From Bursaphelenchus xylophilus (Eukaryota; Nematoda; Chromadorea; Rhabditida; Aphelenchoididae): a stretch of DNA of 64,000 nt. Position numbers and translations under genes: made by a program. The notes below the pieces were generated by a model, which worked only from the letters and a program-made list of their open reading frames with translations, ran no database searches and was not told where the DNA came from. The stretch spans positions 6,324,001 through 6,388,000 of the forward strand of contig CAJFCV020000001.1 in NCBI GenBank assembly GCA_904066235.2. The letters run 5' to 3'. Within the stretch, counting starts at the first letter, position 1. Every line of letters starts with the position of its first letter. Shown here piece after piece: positions 1 through 9,403 of the stretch.

Positions 1-25
1 TATCTACCACCTAGACATAAGCCTA

Positions 26-925
26 TTATTCCGTAGGTTTCTCCACTTTCTCTTCGTTGAGGTCAACCACTTTGTATCCAGATGTAATCGGGGCATCTCT
101 AAAGGCAGGGAACGTCTCCCATGGGGTATCCAAATCAAACTTTCTGAACTCCTGAGCCAATTCGGAAGGCTCGTAGACAACACGCTTGAGCTCGGGATCA
201 TAGCGAATCTATAAGCAGCATCGTGAAGCTTCACTCGTGTGTAGTATAAAGGTTAAAAGAATTATCAGTTTACCTCGGTATAACCAGAAAGAGGGAAATC
301 TTTCCTGAATGGATGTCCCTCAAAGCCATAGTCGGTCAGGATGCGACGAAGATCGGGGTGGTTGTTGAACCACACTCCATACATATCGTATACCTCTCGT
401 TCATACCATTCGGCCCCACTGAAGACTGAACATGCCGACTCCAAGGGTTCTACTTCATCAGTGTATGTTCTAACTCTAATTCTTGAGTTAAAACGGATGG
501 ATTGAAGGCCATAGACAACTTCGAAACGATTCTGGCGGGTAGGAACATCAACGCCACAAGCAAAGACGAAGTTGGTGTACTGGGCAGAGTGATGACCTTT
601 GAGGAAAGTGAGGACCGGGATCACGCCTGAAGGGTGGATAAGAAGCTCCAACTCATCCCCAGCCGCAAATTGGACTCTTTGGACGAATTTGGGGAGGCAT
701 TTAGCAACGTATCGACCAAACTCAGTGAGACGGTCAACTTTCTTTTGATCAATATGGAATACAGTAGCTAAATTGAAATAAAAATTGCTTAGAAAGCCCC
801 ACCTTCCTTTAATTGTTTGTTCCCCTCATCTGGCTTTGGTTCGTATGTTACAGTAGCGGCTGGACGAGCAATGGAAAGCCGGCTTTTAGTGACTGTCTGC
901 GCAAGTTTAACGGCTCCCCTCAGCA
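26..925 (-). CDS. NDUFS3: NADH dehydrogenase (ubiquinone) iron-sulfur protein 3, mitochondrial complex I 30 kDa subunit
   Basis: Core subunit of respiratory complex I, peripheral arm, mitochondrial matrix. The spliced frame starts [10 protein letters not shown], a basic import-type presequence, with ATG at 923-925. It contains the family signature in the order [33 protein letters not shown], and ends with the usual acidic and lysine-rich tail (stop 26-28). About four exons: one intron at roughly 209-273 joins GYTE to IRYD, another lies near 769-803, and one lies close to the presequence. The length fits the family. It lies 94 nt downstream of the same-strand gene at 1020-1995, so it may be the second gene of an operon. 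Identity is secure; exact exon borders near the 5' end are read by eye. Confidence 0.96.
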
Positions 926-1019
926 TCTACAATTAGTAATATAAAAGTGTCTTTTTCGCAAATATTTCAGGGATATCCCGACATTAAATTAGCGAATAGA
1001 AATCTAACATTTATCAAAC

Positions 1020-1995
1020 TTAACAACGACTCTTAACAACTGAATAAGTATCATTTACACAAAACAAAACGAGATCAAGACTGCCATTTTCATATCCACT
1101 TTCCTTGTTCTTCATCTTCTGAAGATTAACATAATCTTCAATCTGATTTTTGATGGGCTCTAGCAACCTATCCTTGGCAGATTTCAAGCATTCCTTGTCG
1201 AAACCAGACAACGCGTGAAATTTAAGCAATGAACAAACAGAAGTAAAAAAAGGGAACCCGGCTTCGATATCTGAATAAGATGCCCGCAATAAATCTCCGT
1301 AGAAAAACGAAATCTCTTTTTTAAAAACGTTGTTCAAACCATTGTCCAACGATTGACGGTAGAAATCGATGAGTAGTGCAATCGTCTGCGGCTCATATTT
1401 CAGTTGAACCACATTATCCATGATCAAAGAATAGAGTCGGCGGATCAATAGATATCTTCCAGCAGCTTCAAATCCAAACAATATCAACTTCCATACTGCA
1501 ATAACATGTTCTCTAAGCTCCCAGAAACACTCAACATTCATAAGCTTTACCAATTCTTTCAGCGGTTCCTAAATAATATAAACATTTTCAAAGTACCTAC
1601 AAGGAAAAACCATAAAACAACCTTACTTCGTGTTTAACTATCAGCGATCTGTCCAATGTGTTCGGCTTCAACTTCCTAGCGATCGCTTCCATCGTCAAAA
1701 TTAGATTATTCCCAAAGTTCAAGTCGTTCTGGGCTTTCCTCATTATACGGCAAAACAACGGAAGAGTTGCTTCGTATATAAACTCATCAGTAAAAACCAC
1801 GGGGACATTATGACATTCGTACAGTTGTCGTCGCAAAGCGGATTCCACATGCTCAGAATCATTTAGCGACTGATTAGAAAAAATTGGGTCGAATGAAGGG
1901 CTTAAACAAAAAAGATCCTCATCCACATCGTCGTTCTGAAGGGACTCAGCAATTAATCGGACCAATTTAACCCACGAAGAAGAATCTGGCTCCAT
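1020..1995 (-). CDS. Unidentified alpha-helical protein, possibly glomulin-like
   Basis: Two exons, separated by a short intron near 1570-1624, encode about 300 aa. ATG at 1993-1995 begins MEPDSSSWVKL and the stop is at 1020-1022. The protein is rich in leucine and predicted helices, with no signal peptide or membrane segment that I can see. The C-terminal half (pattern EPQTIALLIDFYRQ, then LLEPIKNQIEDY) loosely recalls the C-terminal HEAT-like region of glomulin, a cullin-RING ligase inhibitor. That resemblance is from memory of a weakly conserved family and could be wrong. It is followed 94 nt later on the same strand by NDUFS3. An open extension upstream to 2097 exists, but it runs into GC-rich repeat-like sequence, so I prefer the internal ATG. 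Confidence 0.6.
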
Positions 1996-2040
1996 TCTTT
2001 CATGTCGAACAACATTCTTTGAGAAAATTTTTTTTACAAT

Positions 2041-2270
2041 GGGCGCAGCCCGCGGACTATCAGGAAGTATTTGGAGGGTCAATTTGATACGGTACATTTA
2101 CAAAAAGACCTCCCTTCATCTTTTTCAATTTATTGTTAGTACTACATTTTTTTCTTTTTCCCAGCAATTTGCCGGGTCGGGCCGAAAATGCCGGTCCAGC
2201 CCGAGAGGCATGTCTAACCACAGTTAGCCTGGATCCGATCAGCCGAGCAACGTTGTTTCCCCTTTTCAAC
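2041..2270. repeat. GC-rich repeat-like segment related to the 9.4-12.3 kb element
   Basis: Stretches of GGGCCG/CGGGCT words (for example around 2170-2215) contrast with the AT-rich surroundings. They resemble the GGCCCGGCCC-type sequence at 9430-9540 and 12185-12330. I see no convincing gene or clear terminal repeats here, so this is probably an old fragment of the same repeat class. The rest of the interval up to the ERO1 stop holds nothing recognisable. Confidence 0.35.
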
Positions 2271-2411
2271 CATATAAAGCCAATTTAATACGATATTATT
2301 AACAAAGGCATTACAAAATAAATAACAATTTATGACAAGTATATACTGCAACATCCTTGCGTGAAGGATATCTACCCTGTATAAATGCGATCATAGTTGA
2401 ATGACAAAGGG

Positions 2412-4062
2412 CTATAGTTCTGTTTTCTGGGGCAGTCCGATTCCCATTGCTCGTCGGAACTCATCAATCTCAAAGATGGCAGATGAGTAACGGCCAAAGC
2501 TCTGGATTAAGGCCACGACTTCATTCCTGAGATAAAGAAAATTACAATAACAGCTTCGTTCAGACCTTTCAGTAACAGTATGGCTGACTTACCGTGATAG
2601 TTTGAAGGGAATCGTCGCCCTTCCGCTTAATACTGATCTGGTCTCTGAATGGGGGAGGTCCGAGAATAGAATCTTTAATGCTGTTCCCATGCCATGAGTT
2701 TGGAGTTTCCCCCATAACCGGCACTTATCACATCCAACACAGTCCATTATTCTCGAAATGTTCAGAAAATGCTGTCTAAACTCTTCTCTGAGCAACCTGG
2801 CTTGAGAGTCGACCCCCTAAAATACGTTTAAAAAATTAATCAAATGTAACCTTGCCTTGAAAAGCTTTGTTTCATCGAAATGGCTTTCATATTTTTCACA
2901 AATCTGAATCAACTCTTCAATCGTCTTCTTAATCTTCAAATCTTCCTAAAATGATAACAAATAACTGAATGTGGACTTACTTCTTCATTTCCGGTATAAA
3001 ATAACTCGGCTTGAAGATAGGGCGCTGCCTTAACAATCGCCCTTAATTCCAAGAGATACACAAAGTACACATTCATAAGTCTCTCTGGTCCTTCGGGTCC
3101 CCATTTGTCTCCGAATCTGTTCTTGAACATCTCAATATTCCTAAACCAAGTTCCTGACCCAAATCCCCCGACTGCAGGTTTGTAATTATAAGAAGCGATA
3201 GATATGGTGATGGCCGAATGAAGTCCTGAGATTAATTTGTGGAATACCCGTTTCTCCAAGCACATTCCAGTAGTAGTCGGATGTAAAAGAAAGTCTTTAT
3301 CGAATCTGGGATCTGGCTTAAAACAATTCTCTCGGTAGATACTCATCCACACTTTCTGAGCAGATTGTCCTTTGTAACCCGTATACCTTTCTGGATTCTT
3401 CAAGAGGTTTACATAATGAAGATCGTTTGAGTCATCATCTGTAGAAATTTTCTCGTAGATAAAATGAAAATTCGAGCTTCTTACCTTCTACGTCACAGAA
3501 TCTATCACTTGAATCCTCAAAGTTTTCCATTTCAGCCAGTTGGGCTTTATCCGTGTCAGATAGGGACAAATCCAAGGGATCAAACTGATTAGACGGAACA
3601 CAAGGCGCGCTTGGCTCCTCATCAGCTTCCAACTTAAATACGTTACTGTTAACTGTGACAGACAAAACTTGCCACAGAAACAACCGATGAAGGACGTCTC
3701 AGAGCTTCTGGCACCTCCTCGTCACAATGCTCAATCCCACATTCCCTTGAAGAACACTCCCTTTCATCTGGCCAAAAAGGACAAGGCCTTGCCATATTTA
3801 CCTAAAATTAGAATAACAGATATAAAGAAGAAGTTCCACATACCTTATAGAACTTAAAAAAGTCACTCTGAAGGAGTTTTTGAACCAGTCCATAGACTTT
3901 GTGATTGTTGAAATAATCCAAACTGGCATATCTATCCTTGCATGGCCCAACGGCCTCATCTGACTTGCAGAACCATGGATATTCTTCTGTGAATAAAGCC
4001 TCAGATTGTAGTAAAAAAAGAAGAAATATTAGTCCAGTAAGTGACCACCTCAGGGTCACCAT
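2412..4062 (-). CDS. ERO1: Endoplasmic reticulum oxidoreductin 1 (ERO1)
   Basis: FAD-dependent thiol oxidase of the ER lumen that reoxidises protein disulfide isomerase and makes H2O2. About seven exons. The first encodes a clear signal peptide ([19 protein letters not shown]). It is followed by the ERO1 core: [20 protein letters not shown], then the outer shuttle pair as CX4C (REC-SSRE-C), then [10 protein letters not shown] and ENCFKPD, ending in the inner active site CVGCDKC followed by [19 protein letters not shown]. Stop at 2412-2414. All family-defining cysteines that I know are present. An ATG 12 nt upstream (4072-4074) is an alternative start, but it would put polar residues before the signal peptide. 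Divergently arranged with the mitochondrial ribosomal gene at 4530. Confidence 0.96.
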
Positions 4063-4074
4063 CTGGACGGTCAA

Positions 4075-4529
4075 TCTAAAAACAATATCTTTAAAAGTGC
4101 AAACAAACGAGCGGAAATAAACACCGAGCGTTCTGTGTACGCGCGCGATACTTATGAAACGTGTTTTAGTAGAAAATCTGACGTCAGCCTGTCAATTCGG
4201 AAAGAACATGGACACTGGATATAAACATTAATTTATAAGCAATAATGCAAATGGAATTGAAGAAACTACATATTATACAGCCAATTGCAAAAAAGCATTA
4301 AAACAATTATATTCGGCTAGACATGTGAACACAATTTAAAGACTGGAAAATTGTAAAAAATCTGCATGCAAAATTAAAAACTACTGTAAATTTTTAACCG
4401 ACACTAATTTACAAAAAAATAATGTCTAAAATCTGTAACTTCCACAAATCAAGTCATCGCAACATTTTATCCAGAATTTTCTCAAAAAATCAAAAAAAAG
4501 AAAAAATTATTTGTGCGGCAGCGATAAAG
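4075..4529. other. Divergent intergenic region between ERO1 and MRPL19
   Basis: About 450 nt of AT-rich sequence with many A and T runs and one alternating CG/CGCG patch near 4140. It must hold both promoters. I see no TATA element placed convincingly for either gene and no RNA gene. Confidence 0.5.
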
Positions 4530-5421
4530 ATGTTTCGGCGACTCGTGCCATACAAGTCCTTTCTTATTTCTCGACGCTCTCATTCCTTCAAAAACAATGG
4601 ATATGTCACGGAATTTCCGTATGTTATTTTATCGTCTATGTTTATGTCTTTAGATTATCATACCCTGAATTTCTCCATTCTCCGGTGGAAAATCGTCGAA
4701 TTCCATTGTATGAAAAACTCGTGAGAGCCGATATGTTAGAACGACGTTTAAATGTTGACATCCCGGAGTTTTACGTGGGATCTATTTTGGCGGTTACAGT
4801 GTCTGATCCAAATATGAACAACAGACAGAATCGGTTCCTCGGAATATGTGTCAGGAGGCACAAAGTTGGCTTACATCACACGTTTACACTAAGGAATGTA
4901 GTGAATGGCTTAGGTATGCGTTCATTATTCTTTTTGTCTACTTTTTAGGGGTTGAAGTGATGTATGATTTATATAATCCAACTATCCGGAAGATCGAAAC
5001 TATAAAATTGGAGCGTCGTCTAGATGATGATCTTTCTTATTTGATTGACGCATTACCCGAATATAGCACATTTGACTTCAATTTGGAACCCATCTCTCAT
5101 CCGGTGGGTAAACCAGTGCCTGTTAATCCACTAAAAGTGAAACTCCGTCCACCACCATGGTCACAGAGATGGGACATGTTGCCATTTGAGGGCTTGGAAA
5201 ACGCTTGGGAGATGGCGACACCGAGAGCAAAGAGAAAGGTGAAGAGGACCAGGGTGAATGACTACTTCGAGTTTGATCTCATATGGCAATATCGACGAGA
5301 AGGCCAAGATTTGGCTAACGAGATCCTCATTCAGCAAGAGATCAAGGACTTCGAACAAGACAGGCAAAGCAAGGGAGCAACCAAGCGAAAGATCCTTAGA
5401 TCTGCTGAATTGGCTCTTTAG
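4530..5421 (+). CDS. MRPL19: Mitochondrial large ribosomal subunit protein bL19m
   Basis: Structural protein of the mitochondrial 39S ribosomal subunit. Exons 4530-4618, 4654-4913 and 4949-5421, separated by two 35-nt GT..AG introns that join in frame (phases 2 and 1). The start ATG at 4530 opens a basic, serine-rich presequence. The bL19 core reads [25 protein letters not shown], then [39 protein letters not shown]. This is followed by the C-terminal extension typical of the animal mitochondrial protein ([11 protein letters not shown]). Stop 5419-5421. The next gene, Atos-like, starts within about 45-90 nt on the same strand, so the two may be co-transcribed. Confidence 0.95.
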
Positions 5422-5464
5422 GAATGGTTATTTTTTGTTGAGTAAATTTGTTATTTTATGTCGT

Positions 5465-7139
5465 ATGTTTTTTTGTGGTATAATTCCATGACTATCTCAT
5501 TTATTTAGAGTATGGCAGGATCATTTATTGCTTCCAGTTACTGCAAAAGCTGGTATTGACGGGAAGGGATGGCCACCTCATAGAGAAAGCAGTATTCCTG
5601 CTTTATTACGGGTATTTACTGCTGCAGTGTCTTTCAGGGTATGATACTTATAGCTTTAATGTTTAATGTATTAGAAAGTTTATGGGTCATAAAATGATGG
5701 AATGTGTCAGTAATACGATGGAGTTAATAATCAAAAACCGCTGTCAATTGACTAATATCGAATGTGTTGTTCCTGACGATGCTTCTGTGCGGGAGTTTGT
5801 ATCTTCTGTATTGGGTACTGGTGAAAAAGTTGCATTGAGTGTGTACGTTCATCAGAAGATTTGCGGACTTGAAAATGATGGCTTCGAGATTGAACGATGG
5901 ACTTTCCAAAGAATGTTGGATGGATTGGAGAGGTCGCATCTTGATGAATACAAGGCCTATTTTGCTCTTATTGTTGCTCGGCTTGCCCTCTCTCCCCTTG
6001 ATTCTTTTGTTGGATCGAAAGGCTTTCCTGCTGGATACAGGATGTCGTTTAGGTTGGCAAAGTTTTATAAAGAGTGTTATTGCTGATAGGTTGGAGGAAT
6101 ATAGAGAAGGAAGCTCTAAGATGCCACAAGGTTTCATTTTCCCGTTGTTTTTGGAGTCGTCTCAACTCCTTTCGATCACGTATGAATACGTCACATCAAT
6201 TCCGTATCCTCTAAACATTGTTTGTAATTGTAAAACAAGAGGAAGACCCAGGAATTTATTATTGGTGGAGAATACGACATGTGTGGGTAACGTGAAATCC
6301 GTTGTTAGACCAATCAGCCGAATCAGAAGACACACGATCGGTGAGCATAATCATTCAGGATCTAATCACACGACTCAAAGCGTCAGACGTCCTTTTGTGA
6401 GAAGAAGCAGGAGAATTTCACATTCTGGATTGTTGGGGAACTTCGAGGAGAGCGCGTTACACGGACGTCTGAAGCCTGTGGCTTCGGTAGACGGATTCAG
6501 TCTTCAAGTTGGTAGGTACATAAACGCGGAGGACTCAGGTTTCAGTCGGGTTCAATCTACAATCGACGAAGTATAATGTCAAAACCCATTTCTTCGATGT
6601 CTCCGATGATAATAGTCCCTCTTTATACTTTGTAAGTTGCAGAATTGGGTTCGAATTCTGTCTTCAGGGTGTTGTTGACTTAAGCACTACTCGAATAAGG
6701 ATAAAGAAGAAGAGCAGAGTTCAGGCCGTAAGTGAATATTAACCAGGTTACAGTATCTAGACGTTATTCAACCCGCACGGACGCGCTTTAAAGTTGTTCA
6801 TCGTTGATCTGGACCTCTCTGACATGCCTCCACATAGTAACACTTTTGTGAGACAGCGGATTTTTACAACATCAGATATTAAAGGAGCTAAACCCGTATT
6901 ACGATACTTGATCAACCTAAGGTAATGTCACCCCGGAAATCAAAACCAAAGAATTTAGGTTAGCCAGTGATGCGAAAGGGCGGATTTACATGCACTCAGA
7001 CATAAAGTTGTTGTTTTCAAATAAGGAAGAAGTCGACTTGTTGGACTTGACTTCCAACAAGGAGTACTGTGAAGTGAACACTGAGATGCCCGAGAATCCC
7101 AAATATTCTATGAATACGGACATAGATAAATGTAGATAA
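5465..7139 (+). CDS. Atos / FAM214 family protein
   Basis: Homologue of the atossa/ATOSA-ATOSB family, nuclear transcriptional regulators. The N-terminal half has the family's helical block (FEIERWTFQRML, then LIVARLALSPLDSF). The conserved C-terminal block is very clear: LLGNFEESALHGRLKP, VDGFSLQV, THFFDVSDDNSPSLYF, TLFNPHGRALKLFIVDLDLSDMP, FVRQRIF, LRYLINLR, GRIYMHSDIKLLFS. I read introns at 5639-5674, 6053-6089, 6512-6545, 6632-6667, 6728-6760 and 6922-6958, all 33-37 nt and all keeping frame. The stop is at 7137-7139. The 6053 intron has a poor donor (GTTGGC). The first exon (ATG at 5465, joined over a 31-nt intron to 5509) is a guess. If it is wrong, the first secure methionine is at 5682. 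Confidence 0.85.
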
Positions 7140-7166
7140 ACTGCGCTTGGGATTATTTATTAGATC

Positions 7167-7630
7167 TCAGTTTGCAAGTTGTGCTTCGATATGTTTGATT
7201 TCGTTCTGAATTGTGGCCAGTTCGGCCAATCTCGGAAGGAGAATATCAATTGTTTTTCTGGCTTGTTTTACAGGCATTGGTTCAAGAACGCCGAAGGGGA
7301 CAAACGGACGGTTTGATGCTTCGTTCTGATTTACCATTTCGAACATTCGGCCATTACTCTCGACCCTAAATATTAATTTTGATATTATGGCTGTCGCCCC
7401 CACTTTCTTGTTGGCTCCAATTCTCGATAATCGATACTTAACGCACTGGCAGCAGACACTCCAATTATAGATCTAAACTTTGATTTAAACATAGTTGTAG
7501 CTTACTTCGTTTTGGACAACAAAAAGCGATATTGATCCATTCCAGATTCGACCGCCTTCATTAGATTAATGTAATCCCTGACCAGATGGAGTCTTCGCAA
7601 TGCCAACAAATTCTTCTCTTTTGCAGCCAT
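7167..7630 (-). CDS. Unidentified small protein of about 130 aa
   Basis: Three exons (first 7506-7630) join in frame over short introns, one of 38 nt. ATG at 7628-7630 begins MAAKEKNLLALRRLHLVRDY and the stop is at 7167-7169. The protein has charged amphipathic helices at both ends; the C-terminus reads ARKTIDILLPRLAELATIQNE, a coiled-coil-like pattern. A proline-rich turn (PFVPFGVLEPMP) lies between them. No family recognised. It lies 90 nt downstream of the PAP phosphatase gene on the same strand, and its stop is only 27 nt from the convergent Atos-like stop. Consistent splicing and codon periodicity argue that it is real. Confidence 0.65.
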
Positions 7631-7720
7631 CTAAACTATTTTACTAGCCTAAAAATGATTTAAAGATACTTAAGTAGGGTTTAACAACGTCTTAACAAAA
7701 TCGCAACAGTCTTATTAAGT

Positions 7721-9014
7721 TCATTTATTCATCGCTTTTCTAAAAGTAGTCAGCAGTTCAAAAGGCTTATGTACCGCGACCATTAACCCGTTTTTATTCA
7801 TAGCAACACTTCTATCTTGGTACAAGAGGGGTTGTCCATCCAAATCCATAAGTTTTCCGCCAGCGGCTCTCATCAAAGCATCGGCGGCGCAAACGTCCCA
7901 CTTCTTTATGGCTGTTGTATGTACATAAAAAGCTGCAAAGACTTCATAAGCATTTTCTTAATAATGTTACCTGCGGTACCATTCAACACTCTAAGGGCCT
8001 TATATCCAGCACCGCCAGCGGGTTCGACCGTATATTCGCCCCCAAAGGCCTTTTCAGCGATTTCTTTCACCTTTCCGGTATGGGATCTAAAGTGAGCGTT
8101 TACCCGGCAGACCATAAAGAATACTTTGAAGTTCCAAAAAAAGCAGGAAAATAAGATATATACCTAGAGACAACAATGTTCTTCTTGGTTTGGTCTGCAG
8201 ATGGGACAGTCATTTTCTCCCCGGAAGCATCAACCAAGCCATATTCCACTAATCCAAAGACGGCCTGGTTAAAGAAGGGTCTGTTGATCGCTCCGAAGAT
8301 TGGCTCCCCATCCAAGGTTATACATGCCATGACAGTCACATATTCAACTAGTCCTTCTGTAAAATGCGATTAACACAGAAAATAAAAATGTTTTAGTCGT
8401 ATAGCCAGGATACCCACCAGTAAACTCTTGAGTGGCATCTAATGGATCGATCCATATTCCAATTCTATTCAGGTCATATTTCACATTCGGGATTTTCTTT
8501 ACCGCATTCCTGATGTTTAGCCACAAATTATAATTGTCATCTTTGTACTTTTCGACCTCTTTATCCTCAAGCTCACTATCCTTTTCTTCAGAAATGACTT
8601 TAATTAAAGGGAATCGCTTCAGAAGATCAGTCATCAGATGGTTTGACACCAAGTCCGCCTTGGTCAGGAGTTCTGCTTTCCCCACATCAGTGTTTCCCTT
8701 CTGTTGGATATTGAGTCGATTCTCTTCGAACACTTTTTTCACTGCCTTCCCTCCCATTTCCACAGCCAGGGCGGCATATCTACAAAATAGAATAATATTA
8801 CAAAACCCGGCACTTACCCAACCACGTCCACAAAATCAACCTCAAATTCTGGGATAGGGTCTTCATACTTGAACCATAACAAATAGACCAAATAGATGAA
8901 GAAAAGACCGGCGAACAGGCCAAATATGTTCTTAACATTGAAACGGATCATCTTAAAGGACAACATTATCAAAACTGCGGTAATTACCTTTGAATCATAC
9001 GCCCGATTCCTCAT
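7721..9014 (-). CDS. BPNT2: Golgi-resident 3'-phosphoadenosine 5'-phosphate phosphatase (IMPAD1/BPNT2)
   Basis: Lithium-sensitive inositol monophosphatase-fold enzyme. In the Golgi lumen it removes the 3'-phosphate from PAP left by sulfotransferases. The order seen is: an N-terminal single membrane anchor (FGLFAGLFFIYLVYLLWF), KYAALAVEMGGKAVKKV, VISEEKD for the first metal ligands, then the metal-binding core WIDPLDATQEFTG. Next come PAGGAGYKALRVL and the C-terminal WDVCAADALMRAAGG. The WIDPLDATQE form, rather than WVDPLDGT, is typical of this subfamily. Start taken at 9012-9014. A 36-nt stretch right after the first nine codons has GT..AG ends and no stop, so it may be an intron or be retained. 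Stop 7721-7723. Possibly the first gene of a pair with 7167-7630. Confidence 0.94.
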
Positions 9015-9403
9015 ACTGGATAAAATAGAAACACTCACTTTCAGTGATCAGATAATCCTTTATAACGTGGCTCTTTCCGTCGCCAGAGTGGGATTCATTC
9101 TATGCTCTACATAAACTAAAAGTCTCCAGTTCAGGGCATCCGAGAACAACTTCTGTAAATTAGCATCAGCTAAAATGAAATTTTATTTTCTTCCGGACAC
9201 GATAATATAACAGCGGCGACGCAAGACTCCTGAAAAGAGTCAAAATTTTTCCGTTTTTACTTTTTTGGAAAAAGTCTACTCCCCGAAGAGGGCAAAAGTA
9301 AGTCAACCTTTGTTCTTACTTCGCATTTTCGTTTCGAGCTGGGAGAGTAAGAACGAGTTTCGACTTCCGCGGCCGCGGAAGCTTGTCCGCGGAAGCCGTG
9401 TTC

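Noticed and set aside
5724..6137. Minus-strand 137-codon frame opposite the Atos-like gene
   Set aside because: Antisense shadow of the well-supported plus-strand Atos-like exon.
6640..6665. TTCGAATT-containing sequence resembling a tRNA T-loop
   Set aside because: Lies in a 36-nt intron and has no flanking A-box or acceptor stem. No tRNA was found anywhere in the window.
5465..7139. Initial idea that the helical N-terminal part was the HORMA domain of autophagy protein ATG13
   Set aside because: The downstream exons, joined in frame, give the unmistakable FAM214/Atos C-terminal block, so the whole is one Atos-family gene.
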